Source: Bradysia coprophila (lineage: Eukaryota > Arthropoda > Insecta > Diptera > Sciaridae). Taken from it: 64,000 nt of DNA. The position numbers and the translations under genes are program-made. The notes under the pieces are model-generated. The model did not search any database and had not been told where the DNA came from. It saw nothing but the letters and a program-made list of their open reading frames with translations. The stretch covers positions 9,102,501-9,166,500 of the forward strand of contig NW_023503608.1 of the NCBI RefSeq assembly GCF_014529535.1. Direction: 5' to 3'. Numbering within the stretch: position 1 is the stretch's first letter; each line of letters begins with the position of its first letter. Of the stretch, positions 48,916-60,800 are shown one piece after another.

Positions 48916-49559
48916 TGAATTGTCGGTAATTATTAACGTTTGAAGAGATTTTTAGTTTCAGTATTTTTTTCCAGATTTTCCAATTGCGAAAATAGAGCAA
49001 AATTCAGGTCAAAGTTTTATTTTGACAGACGCAAATCGATATAATTTTTTACATCGACTCCAGTCGACACAGTTAACCTCGTTAACCTGCATGCGTCATT
49101 TTTTCTATTCTAGTACACCACTCTGTTAACAATTTGTGTGCCAAAATTTAGAAAATTTTGAGTATGATTCGCATATACAGGCTAAATAAAGAAGAAAATG
49201 ATCAAATCACCTTGCTACATGCAAGAAAACTATGGTCTTTTTTTGTTTATTGTCTTGCCTTTGAAGTTATAAGTATCCGCATCAAAGTTAAATTTTTCGG
49301 CGTAATTGAAACAACAATCAAAAGTGAGGTTGGTTGAAAAGTTCACCGATTTTTTTTTACTGATTAAGAGCAGCCCTAGTGTCTAAAAAATAAGTCAAGT
49401 AATGATGTTTTCTGCAGGCGCTAGAACCAGTGCTCTAAGGGCCGGAGATGAGAAAGGACTCACAGAACTTTTATGAACGGCTATATCATTTAATTACCGA
49501 CAAACAAAAATACAAAACGAGTTATAGCTAACATTGCCTGAGGTTCAGAAGACAAGCAT

Positions 49560-49770
49560 ATAAGCAGTCTTATTGTATCTATTTCTTCATCTTATCTTAG
49601 TATTTTAATGAGATTGATTTCAAATCTTTTACTTCTATTTTTTGAACATGCGTTTTACAATATAAGACCGCATTAGTCATAGCCAGTCGCTTATTCCTAA
49701 ATTCGTTATCGATAACAAAAAAAAAGTCGTATCGCCCGTAACATGTTAACAGGTTAACAAGTCTTATAGT
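49560..49770 (+). mobile_element. MITE family A, forward copy
   Basis: Contains TTTCAAATCTTTTACTTCTA, TTGAACATGCGTTTTAC, TATAAGACCGCATTAGTCAT and CGTTATCGATAAC, all shared with other family A copies. Confidence 0.72.
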
Positions 49771-49793
49771 TTGATACATGTTAATAGTTATTT

Positions 49794-49908
49794 ACGTATC
49801 TACCGTTTTGGACGGTAGATTGAAGGCAATTTCGCAAGTTGAAACCCGAACGATGTGAGAGCGAAAAGCAAAAGTGCCTAAAGTCAACCGTCCACAACAG
49901 ATACGTAT
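49794..49908. mobile_element. Palindromic MITE family B
   Basis: Outer ACGTATCT...AGATACGT; inner TTTTGGACGGT / ACCGTCCACAA; core GGCAATTTCGC and a degraded mirror. Same family as the copies at 13.9, 43.5, 51.4 and 53.3 kb. Confidence 0.7.
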
Positions 49909-50240
49909 ACAACTTTTCATACCGAAGGCTTAAATTACAAGAAAGATTCTGAAGTTTATGCCCATGCTTAAGGCATCAAATAGATTCGAACTATCATCAG
50001 TATGCCTGCCATTTGTGCAAGGTAAGACTTAACAAAATGAGGACGAAATGTTGATGATTGGTTAGTTATTAGTTAAGACATTAACCACAATCGTCTGAGA
50101 CGTTCTGTTCGCGCTTAGTGTAATTCCCCTCGCTTGTGCATTATACCCCTGACACACTAAGTACTGTGTGTTAAATGACTGTTACAGTTTTGAATATAAT
50201 AAAATCAGAAACAGATACGAAACATTATTTGTCGATAAAA

Positions 50241-51020
50241 ATGGCACAGCTAAGACGTTTTCTGTGTTGCCTTTCAATAAATATTTTTTTGTTAACTCTC
50301 ACTAACGCTGTTGATGACGGCAAGTCCTGTGGAAAAACTCCAAAAATTAATCACTTGTCAGATTATACCAATTTGATGAAAAGTTTGAGAATGTGCAATC
50401 GAGTGGCTAAGTCGAAAGGTATTACGGACGATGAAGGCAGAATATACCTAAGTTATCGAGTTCCTCTTAACACCGATGAAGATCCAAGTAAGTAAATCTT
50501 GAACATTTCTAAAAAAAATATTTTCATTTTGAAAAAATTAGATGATCTATGCCAATGTATACGATCGTTCGTTCTGCAAGGTGATTGGTGGCTTGGTGTA
50601 AAACATTTTTGTTATGTAGAGTGTGATACTGTGACTTTAATGTTGATCGGAACTCCCGATAAAGAATTTATCGATGCAGTTCCGGTATACCAGGACAAAG
50701 ATCCAATTGATGTACTGAGCCAGTTTTACGGAATTTATTCGAATACACAAGTTTGGAAAGACAATTGTTCTGCTAAGCCAGGAGTATCGCAAGATGGATT
50801 GAAAAATATTGTTTGGACTTGCGAATATAGCGGATCAAATCTTCCACCGCCAGATGTGCTCTGTGATTACATGATCACTAGCATAAATGGGTCTTTTGAT
50901 AACAGCCTTTTAAATAAATCCGTAACACATTCGTGTACGGTCAAGGGTGAAAAGTTCTACTTTAATCTAGTTGCTAATGATAAGTCTTTAAAGCAGCTTA
51001 TCTTAACACTTATCTCATAG
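50241..51020 (+). CDS. Secreted cysteine-containing protein, unidentified
   Basis: Exons 50241-50487 and 50542-51020 (a 54-base intron), giving 241 aa from the Met at 50241; an earlier in-frame Met at 50175 would put 22 polar residues before the signal. Signal peptide MAQLRRFLCCLSINIFLLTL, cut after TNA by appearance. The mature chain has more than ten cysteines, many in the middle (LCQCIRSF, FCYVECDT, VWTCEYSG, VLCDY, HSCTVKG), and no membrane segment, so it is predicted extracellular. No domain recognised; it could be a lineage-specific effector, odorant-carrier-like or seminal or salivary protein, none supported. AATAAA follows the stop directly at about 51023. Confidence 0.75.
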
Positions 51021-51363
51021 AAAATAAAATTAATTTACTCACGCAACCGTTTTATTTATACATTATATAGAACGAGTGTTCTCGGCATAGCTGTAAGCAA
51101 AAGTAGAGTAACAGTGTTTGTCATGTTTGTCTAGACGGAAGGTGATTCACCGTTACGATAAGTTACACATTTCGTGTAAAAATTTCTGAAAAATGCTGGA
51201 ATCATCTGCCAGATTTTTTTTCACACATTTTTTAGGTATTATGTTAACTGACCCTAAAGTAACGTTGTTAACGCATCATACCGTTTTCGGTTACTAAAAA
51301 CTTTATTTAGTTACATGCTTCTGTTATGAAAGTAAGACAATTCCAGAAAGGTTATCTAAGATC

Positions 51364-51455
51364 ACGTATCTGTTGAGACGGTTAATTTGTAGCACTTTCT
51401 TATGTAGTGAAATTTCCCAAAAAATCAACCGCCCAAAACGGCAAAACAGATACAC
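51364..51455. mobile_element. Palindromic MITE family B
   Basis: ACGTATCTGTTGAGACGGTTA at the left (one base past the core) and TCAACCGCCCAAAAC...CAGATACACAAATAACTA at the right; the central mirror is degraded. Confidence 0.6.
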
Positions 51456-51548
51456 AAATAACTACTGCTTCAGCAGTGGCGGAGGAATGACAATGAGGCA
51501 CCTCGCTATGTATTAGTCCTTTATTATTTCTATGAACGTTGGCCATAT

Positions 51549-51709
51549 ATAATAGGTTTGTTTCAAATAACTGTAACCACGAATTTTCACTGGCCGAACG
51601 AATAAGATTTCATCGATAGAGAACGGTTTTCATGTAAATGTTGAAATATCTCTATGGATGAAATTTCACAGTAATTTGACAATTTGTATGGCCTTGGAAC
51701 AAACCTAAA
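51549..51709 (+). mobile_element. MITE family C, with TA flanks
   Basis: About 160 bases with ends GGTTTGTTTC and GGAACAAACC inside TA. Internal blocks CACTGGCCGAACGAA, CGGTTTTCAT and CAGTAATTTGACAATT recur in inverted orientation at 51936-52246. Confidence 0.75.
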
Positions 51710-51935
51710 GGAGAATGTCGTTTAGAAACTAAGGGTAAAATCTATTACAATTTAGTACTTCTTCATAAAAAGACTGCAGTCACTGAATTATTTTTTCATG
51801 AACAAACTTCACTGCTCTAACATTTCATGGGAATGAACCAATGTGAAGTTGTTACACAAAAAAATAGTACAGTGAGATTGAAGCTCTATAAAAAAATGTG
51901 GCGTCTCTACAGACCAACCGACTAGGCGAATCGGA

Positions 51936-52246
51936 TTATAGGTATGTTCCAAGATCATACGAATTGTCAAATTACTGTCATCCATAGAGACATAATCTCA
52001 TCAATATTTATATGAAAACCGATCTCTGTGGATGAAATCGTGTTCGTTCGGCCAGTGAAATTTCGTGTTTACAGTTACTGTAAACCAGTGCCTATATTCG
52101 CGAAAATATTTTCACGAATTTTCTCAAATTTTCACAAAAAACTTTTTGTGAAAATTCACGAAAATTTGAGAAAATCGTGAAAATTTGAGAAAATTCGTGA
52201 AAATATTTTCGCGAATATAGGCACTGCTGTAAACAAACCTATATAC
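51936..52246 (-). mobile_element. MITE family C, inverted copy, split by a hAT-type MITE
   Basis: Same element as 51549-51709 in reverse: GGTATGTTCC at the left, AATTGTCAAATTACTG, ATGAAAACCG, TTCGTTCGGCCAGTG, then AACAAACC at the right, inside TA. The 52086-52226 element and its target duplication lie in its right part. Confidence 0.75.
52086..52226. mobile_element. hAT-type MITE with 8-base target duplication
   Basis: 141 bases, almost fully palindromic, with termini CAGTGCCTATATTCGCGAAA and TTTCGCGAATATAGGCACTG. It is flanked on both sides by CTGTAAAC (52078-52085 and 52227-52234), an exact 8-base duplication. The CAGTG terminus and 8-base duplication are hallmarks of the hAT superfamily. 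No ORF. Confidence 0.9.
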
Positions 52247-52790
52247 AAAATAAGAACTCCGCCTCTGACTGCTGACTAAAACAGCAATACAAAAGTGACA
52301 TATGCAAAAATCTTAAAATGAGGCAACCCGAAATTTCATTCATGATTTTCAAATTATGAATGAAATTTAGATGTCATATTGAAAAAATTATGCATCTGTC
52401 ACATTTTAGTTTAGAATCTTTAGAATGTTTATCGTTTGAATGTTTTGCGCGAAAACTATGATTCTTTCTCTATTTTAGTGTTGGGGGCATATAAATACCA
52501 TTTTTACTTAATTATCAATTTTACTGTGTAATTTACACTTTTGGAAAGTATCAAAGAACAAAGTAACTGTGATAAACAACTACGATAGTCTTTTCATCGC
52601 AGCGTTAAAACGTCCCTTTCTCATAAAGAAGATTCTATATCGCACTGACAGCATGAATTTCAAATTATTTAATTAAAAAAATTATAGTTATTTTTTGTGG
52701 CTGTGGCTGTTATTGATAACTGTTAAATTAAATGTTTGATGTGAAGCATTATACATACCATACCTTATAGATCTTCTTCAAGTTACGATA

Positions 52791-52951
52791 CACTGACAAA
52801 AACGTTTTCAGATTATTACCTGTGACAGATAATCTTTCCCCAGGTAATGTAATTTCTCGTACAAAAACCGCATTACCTATAGAAGATAATGTGATTTTTG
52901 TATGAAAAATTACATTACCTGGGGACACAACCGTCAACTTTTTTCTCAGTG
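52791..52951. mobile_element. Palindromic MITE with TA flanks
   Basis: Ends CACTGACAAAAA and TTTTTTCTCAGTG inside TA. Inner arms CCCCAGGTAATGTAATTT / AAATTACATTACCTGGGG are perfect, and CGTACAAAAAC / TTTTTGTATG pair further in. The minus-strand ORF covering it is chance. Confidence 0.82.
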
Positions 52952-53272
52952 TACTTTTAAACGTAACCTCAGATTAGTTTCGTTGTGTTTTATTAAACAC
53001 AAATTTTTATGTCAAAGAAGAACTGTCATTTGAGTACTAAATTTAAAATTCTGTGCATCCTGTGTAAAAGAGAACGAACAACACGCGTCGGTTCAAAATC
53101 TCTCGTTCAAACCAAGATTCTGAAGGAACAGGTTAAGACACTTCTGAGTTGAAGCACAAATTTTGACAAATCGATGCTTTTTATTGAACACATTCATTAC
53201 AGATTGTTTGAAAACGCAACTTGATAAAAAATTTCATGCCTTGGGCATAATTTACGGAAAAGCATGAAAAGT

Positions 53273-53371
53273 TGTATACGCATCTGTTGTGGACGGTTTT
53301 AGGCACTTTCACTTGTCGCCCTCACTTCTGCAAAATTGCATAAAATATACCGTACACAACAGATACGTATG
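53273..53371. mobile_element. Palindromic MITE family B
   Basis: GTATACGCATCTGTTGTGGA with TTTTAGGCA at the left; TTGCATAAAA and GTACACAACAGATACGTATG at the right, around a GCCCTCACTTC loop. Confidence 0.7.
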
Positions 53372-53640
53372 TAAATGACTATTTTTTCTTCAAGTTGACA
53401 TTTCAAACAACCTGTAACGAGTGTGTTCAACAAAATGCATCTATTCTTTCAGAACCTTGGTTTCAATGACATTCTTTTAAAACGTGGATGGCATTTCAAA
53501 AAGTCTTTCGCAATAAAAGCAGCAAAAGGCTTACGTTCCGCTACTGAGTTATGAAAAATATAATGTAAAAGCAGTATAATTGTTGTTTTAATAATAGTAG
53601 TATAGTTTTAATAATGTGTATGGCAACACTACCCGTAGAA

Positions 53641-54813
53641 ATGTGAACGATGTGAACACTGCTGAATAAAGAGTAGCCGCATTCATTTTCGTTGTGTTGT
53701 CCTTTTCTATCGCGTTGAACGACGCCATTTTAAATTTTTCGGTGAATAGAACATACAGACAATGCATTCCTGATTCATTTCTTTTCCAACAGAAAAATTA
53801 CTTAAAGACGCCATATTTTTAAATGAATGACATTTATTGTCGGCCGACATATAATATAAATTCAAGTGCGTGAATTGGAACGATACTGGTGTGATGGTGT
53901 GCGATGGGAAAGTGTTTTTTTTGTATTTGGCATTAACCGCGAGTCGATTTTTTCATTCTGTTTATTCATTCCCAAACCAAATGTAGAGTTTTTTGAAATA
54001 AACAATGAAATGTATTGGATTGAGGAATACATTTAATTGAAATTTGTGATCAATTTGGAAATGACGGTGTGGCGGATGGAAAATGGTGTAGCTGGTAAAA
54101 AAAAGGATAAACGTGTGACCGCTTGAAAACGAAAAAGAAGAAGTTTTTTTTTGTGTCAAAGAGTGTTTTTGTGTTGATTTGGGTCCGCTTATGGATTTTT
54201 TTTCTCTTCTTTAAGTGCGAATGTGCCATTGTTGAAAGGGATCGGTGCTAGTTTTGGTTGAATTTTACAACGTAACCAAAAAACAAACACGTAATTTGAG
54301 ATAACAAAATCAAATTTGTCAATGAAATCTTTGTGAATTGGATTTTTGTTTTGTGTTCATATCTACGGATGGATAGAAGAGGTTTTTTAATGTTGCGTCA
54401 ACTCAGGCAGGCCGCGTTATATTCATAAACACACACACTGTACCATTCTACAAAAAAAACACACATTTTCTGTGGAATTTAGTTATTTATTTATTTGTGG
54501 ACATATTTGTTGTGACAATCAGTTCTTCGAAACTGCAATTTTTACGGAAATTGTGTGATTATAATTATAATGTTGTGGTGTTTGTGATTTGAGATTAATA
54601 AGCAACAAGAATTTACATTGGCATTGTAGGTGAGATAAATTTTTTTATAAAAAAAACGAGTGTAATTACAGTGGACATTGTGAAAGCGCACTACGTCAAG
54701 ATAAATTCAATTTACATTCGTCTTGTGAACGATTTGAAATTAAAATGTCTACCACCGATGAGCCCAATCTGTTATGAGGGTCGGCAGCATTCAAAACTTA
54801 CGAAATAAATAAA
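53641..54813 (+). promoter_or_regulatory. lgs: Probable 5' leader region of legless
   Basis: T-rich sequence upstream of the coding start. Two short upstream ORFs lie just before it: 54745-54777 (10 codons plus stop) and 54758-54808 (16 codons plus stop), overlapping in different frames. An in-frame TGA at 54775-54777 shows that 54814 is the first usable Met in its frame. The transcription start is not determined. Confidence 0.5.
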
Positions 54814-57800
54814 ATGATAAAAGAAAAGTCAGATCGATTTGCATCAACATCATCAGCAACCTCATCAACGACAGATTCAATAGCGGCAACATCAGTAACA
54901 CCTCCACTAACAACAACAACAACATCATCGTCATCATCACCAACGACACCAGGAACAACTGGTACAATCAATTTGGGCCAAACAGCAATCGATGGTGGTG
55001 CATTGAGTTCATCAACATTGTCCAAATCACCCGGCACAACATCAACTGGGATTGGCAGTAGTGGACAATCGCCGTCAGCAACTAAAGCAACAACAAATAA
55101 TAATAGCAGCAATGCAACTGGCATCAATACGACAAATAGCTCAACAGTGCCAAATAATACAGCTTCAGGAGTATCACCACCGCATTCATCATCATCATCG
55201 ACCTCCAGTTCAAATTCAACTACAAAACATTCACCTACACATCAGCTATCCAATAAAGAGAAGGACAGCCAGTCGCCAATAACACCGACAGTGTCATCAC
55301 TTATGCCTACAATTAAGGACGAGCCAATATCATCTGATTCACTAATGGGAAATGGTGACGATATGTGTGCTTTGCAAGCGGATCAAATTAAACGGGAATC
55401 AGATGGCGGTCCGAACGCCACACAATCGTCAGCCACGTTGCCGTCAGGCGGCAGTTTAAAGGATAATTCTAGACTAAATAAAAATGGAGTTGGTGCAGCT
55501 AGTGGCGGTATTATTGGATCAACGAATACGGGATCAGTGCCGGGAGGATATGAGAAAGGTACCAGATCACCATTGAGCGAAGGTGAGTGTTAATTGTATC
55601 ACCATTCACCATTCGGTGTTCACGAAAATGTTATGTAGATTTTACATTCAATTGTCATAACTCTATACGTGCATGAATTGGGAATGTAAAAATGTTCCAT
55701 ACGTAGCTCGAGTTATCTAGTCAGGCCCACCATAATAATCTTATCTACGTTCACCTAAAATACACGCAAAAATTACTTTAAGCTGTGAGCTTAGGAAGAA
55801 ACGTGCGGATCAACTTGGTTTTAGTTACCGACCGGACCAAATTAAATTTTAAAATCTCGAAGCTCGACAACATTAAGAAGGTTCTCGCCTCGAAAAATCT
55901 TTTCTCAATCAAAGTCGAACTGGCACACAATCTAATGGTTTTGTCGTTGCAATCGGATTGTCCCTACCTTCGGTCACATCTTAGAAGAAAAAGTGACACC
56001 AAAACTTCAGTAATTTAAAATTCACGTGAACGTAGTTGAAATACGGTTTTTATGACAAGATTTGCAGGTCTAGTACGCATGGAATATGGAATCATTCACC
56101 TAAATTCAATAGCTTTAGAAGTTAAATGTTAAATCACCGAACAGGTTGAAATTATTAACCTGTTTAGAGTTTTAATACGTTCCCTACTGGACCAACACTA
56201 TTTGCAACACTAGACGTCTACATAAAAAGTAGACGTCTACTGTTGCAAATGATACAACTGAAATCGAAAAAAATCATCCTAATTTTTCAATCTGTTGCCT
56301 AAGGCGATTCAGTTTATTTGAGAGGATTGTATTTAACCTGTTTCCAGCCCAATTTAGGCATTGTGGGCATTCATTCTTCTCAATTTTCTAAAGGCGAACA
56401 GCTAGAATTACTGCTGCAACATCAATTTGTTCAAATGTAACTCAACAAGTGATGTGTCTCAAAGAAAATCAAATTTCAATTGTAAAAGCCCACCATTTGA
56501 ATTGTACTGAGCTCGACATAATTCGATCCAACAAATCGCCAGGATATTCAGCTCTGTACAGTAATTTGTCGTATCGTTTTGATATCTTTTAAAAGCTATA
56601 ATGAGATTCAACATTAAAGTTGCACTTATATTCGTGCTTCAACTGATTGTTTAATATTTCTCTCTCCACACGTACCATTGAATGAACGCAAACACCTACC
56701 ACTGCACACTGATTTATTAAAACAGAGCCAACGACCAGCTGAACCGAAATGAAAAAGTTTAACCTTAATGTCGAATCTCGTTGTACATCAGTCTTTTCGA
56801 TCCTTAGAGGATCCTCCTAAGAGTGAGCGAGTCTTTATCTGTCCTTTTTGAAGTACAATTCCGATTTCATTGGAGCATTCAAGGCCTTTTATGGTGAAAT
56901 TAATTACCCAAAAAATACTGAATCTGGTAATATTTTCAAGTATCTCAATATCTTAAAAAGTCCTGTCAACGATTTTCAACGGAAAATTTAAGGTAAAGAA
57001 TGCCTTAGACTTGTTTTGGATTCGGAAACGTTTTTGCGTTAGAAATCAATCACTCAATCACATCTATTGATATTGGGATTTAACAAGTTTGTAGGATTCT
57101 GATGAATGTCGCTCTAAATTAATGAAATAATATTAAGTAAAGCTCAACTCAAGGTATACAGTGGGGAGGTAGTGTCATGTATAACTGAATCAGATGAGCG
57201 GTGGTAAGAAAGCTCGACAGAAACGCCACCTTTCATTAAAAATTTGGGAAATATGTTTTGAGATATGCACAATATTTTGTGAGATCCAAGTAAATTGTAG
57301 TCAACATAAAGGTGTCATTAGCATCAAACTAATGTGCTAGGACGTACTCCCCAACTATATGCTCAACCAAGGTACATATAGTTGAGGAGGCAATGCCATT
57401 CAGACTCGCGGTCGTGGCTGAACTATGATTTACTTGTGTTTCACAAAATTTTTTCGCCATCTCAAAGCATATGGCCTGAGTTTTTATTCCATTTGTTGAT
57501 TTTAACGAAGGGACAAGATGGCGTCTGTATCGAATATTCTTACTACCGCTCATCTGATTCGGTTATAAATGACATTACCTCCCCACTATATCTACACTCT
57601 CTACGTTTCTGATGCCAATCAAAGTAAAACGACTAAACACCTCCGACTGCATCACATATTTCTTTATATTTCTACTATCATTGAATTTGTTTACTACATT
57701 CATTCATATTCGGCCTCATACAAAGCGGACGTCACTATAATTTTGTTTTCTAAATAGCTCGCATCAAAGAGGAACTCACATCTCTAAGCGGCGGTCCTCA

Positions 57801-60800
57801 AACATGCAATCTGTCACTGGTAAAAATGGAAACACCAACCGGATCAGAATCAATTGATTATCAATCACAACAACAAATTCCGCCAATGGATCAATCATCG
57901 AACAGAATGACTCGAGATGGTAATTCGCCAACAGATAGCAATTCAGGTAATACAAATGCTGGCGGACAACCGGTGCCATCAAATGTTATGACGAAACAAT
58001 CGGGCAGCAGTGGAATGGAGTACATGCAGACCCAAAATCACATTTTTGTGTTCTCAACAACGCTGGCCAACAAGAGTGCTGAAGCTGTAATGACGAGTCA
58101 ATATGCATCAATCATTGCATATCATTGTGCACAACCTGGGTCAAAGAAATTTCTAGAAGTGAGCTACACAGATTTGAAGGAGCGTTAAACCCATAACTAA
58201 CTTGATTTGTTCATTTGCTTTTACAGAAACATCCACTCAAGCAGTCTCAATTTAATCGACAAAATCCGGCCCAATGGCTGAACAATATATCCATAATGAA
58301 ATCAAAGTCAAATATTCGTGGACCATCGATGGGTGGAAGCAATAGTGGTCCCATGGCCATGCAACAACAGAGTCATTTGTCGGGCGTCGGTTTTCAAGGA
58401 GGCGGTTCAACCGGTAGTATTCAGGATGATATGATGTCGAATCCCGATAATGATCTCCTATCATCGTGGGACGATGCAAGCTCCCATCACAATATCGGCC
58501 TGGACGTATTGTCAAATGGAGCCACGAATGCAGGTCTATCAAACACAACATCATCGACAAGCAATACTTCCGCATCGGCTGTCGCGTCAGCTGCATCACT
58601 TCTCTCCGATTCGACTGGTTTAGATGTTAACAATTTAGTACCTGGATCACCATTACCAAGTGGTCGTATTGGCAGCAATAATTTATCTCTTGGCCCTGTC
58701 ATGCAACAACAGCAGCAGCAAAGTCCTACGACAATTGTGAATAGTGGTCCGGGATCATTAGGATCAACAAGTCCTGGCTTGGGTGGTATGACGCCTTCAC
58801 TGCAAGGCGTTAAAGTACCAGATGCTAATTTAACGCCGCAACAACGGCAGCATCGCGAAGAACAGCTGGCAAAATTGAAGGAAATGAATTGCTTGTTGTT
58901 CCCCGAGCACATGCCTGGTGATTGTCAAATCAATGATGCGGATCCACAAGGTCCTGGAAGTGGTGGACCACCTCCATGTAAAATGCAGCAATTATCGGCA
59001 CCATCCGGACCCACACGCGGTGGAAACGTACCTAATATGGGAGGTAAGTGTTAATGGAATTATTTGCAGGCCTTGGCAAACGTTCTCTGCTGAAATTTTC
59101 GTCTTTCGCCTTCGGAAATAACTAATCATTTAATGTTTCAGGCGGTTCTGCTGGCCAAATGTCTGGCGGTCCAGGATGTACACAAATGCCACCGAATATG
59201 AGTCCGGGAAATCACATGTCAGGAATGCCTGGTTCAATGGCATTCAATAATATGTCAATGGTATCCGGAATGAGTAACAGTGGTCCAATTAACGAAGGGC
59301 CACATTGTGGTGGTCCTGGAGGAATGATGCAATCAAATTTAATGTCAAATATGGGATCAGGACCACATCAGCAAATGATGGGGAATATGAATATGCCTCA
59401 CATGGGAGGCCCAAGAGCGCATCTATCACAGCAACACCAGCAACAAATGATGAATCAGCCTCAAATGGGCGGAATGAATTCATGTATGCTTCCAATGGGA
59501 CCCGGCGGAATGATGAACCAAAAACAAATGATGGCTGGACCTGGTGGTCAAACTGTGCAAGCACAAATGGAGTGGAATAAACTGCAACACCAGTTTTTCG
59601 AGGAACGCAAAGTAGACGATCATCGAATGGATGGTGGACGCAGCGGGCATATGCAATCAGAGCGAGAACGAATGATGCATGCTGAACGCATGTTTCAGAT
59701 GAATATGGGTGGACCACCGATGGGTGGAGGAATGATGCCAGGCAATCGACAAATGCCTGGCTCCATTCGACATCCTAATCAGCAACAGCAACAATTTCAC
59801 CAACAACAGCAACATCTTCATCATCAACAACAACAACAACAGGGATCACGTTTACAAGGTCCCCCACCGCCTTATCATCAAACTCAACGTTCTGCATCGG
59901 TACCCATAGCTACGCAAAGTCCAAATCCTAGTAGTCCAACAAATAATCCAACATCAAATTTGTCGTTGCCATCTCCTCGCGCTGGTTCGGCTTTAAATTC
60001 GCCAGCAGCTGACGCTACAAGGCAACAACAACCAACATTTAAACATCTCGGTCAAAGTCCTACATCGATTGATTCACCCGTGCCACAACAGAGGCCAGTG
60101 AATCACAGTAACCCCAGTACACCGATATCATCTCATTTATCTCCAAATGCTAGTCTTAAGGATCTTGAAATGGCTGCCGGTCAACATTTGCCTGGTACGT
60201 TAAAAACGACCACATTTTCAGTGAAGAAATTGAAATTCTACGTTTCGCTTTTATTCTAGGTAAAGAGCCAAATTTAATGCCAGTGCCATCACCACAACAA
60301 ATTCAGTACTTGAATGCTTTTGAAGGTCAGGAGTTAACCATCCAAAAGCAAGCCAACACAAGTCTCAAGGATAACAATAAGTAAGTGTTTCGAATTATAG
60401 TTCATAGTTCAGAATACGCATTGCATATGCTCCAATTATCCGGTTCTCGTGCTTACATTTGTGCTTATATGATAGGAGATAATTTTTCCTGTTCTACACT
60501 CGAAACTCCTTTTTTTTTGTATTTAACTAAATCAAGAGACAAAACTCGTATTGGATGATCAATTTCAGTTGTAATCTTTCGCCGATCGTATTTTCTAATA
60601 CAACTCGCTCAACCTAAAGTGAGCTACTTATTTTATAAACCAGTGCACCACGTCATCATAAATGCACTGTTTGAAAGGAATAACGAGGCCAGTCCTAGTG
60701 TTTATCTCAGCTGTTACACATCGTAGAAAATCCAAATTAAGCAAATTGCTAAACGAAGAACGTTTAAAAATACAATTTGTATTGAAAGTCTGCCTTGCCT

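Larger units (their letters stand above)
48916..50240. other. Spacer with two MITEs
   Basis: Contains the 5' flank of lin-7, MITE family A at about 49560-49770 and MITE family B at 49794-49908 immediately after it. No gene. Confidence 0.6.
51040..53640. other. MITE-rich spacer upstream of legless
   Basis: No gene. Five separate inverted-repeat elements are listed individually: family B at 51364-51455 and 53273-53371, a TA-flanked pair at 51549-51709 and 51936-52246, a hAT-type element nested in the latter, and another TA-flanked element at 52791-52951. Confidence 0.65.
55583..57757. other. Intron 1 of legless
   Basis: 2.2 kb. Contains a hairpin at 56200-56250, a TA-flanked element at 57159-57588, and a segment at about 55746-56035 with inverted CTACGTTCAC / GTGAACGTAG ends enclosing a 77-codon ORF without recognisable domain. 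Confidence 0.7.

Noticed and set aside
54798-55127. 109-codon acidic/Val-rich minus-strand ORF
   Set aside because: Antisense shadow of the low-complexity first coding exon of legless.
55785-56018. 77-codon ORF in legless intron 1
   Set aside because: Sits between short inverted ends and has no domain; probably part of a decayed insertion rather than a gene.
59289-59717. 142-codon minus-strand ORF
   Set aside because: Shadow of legless exon 4; no domain and wrong strand.
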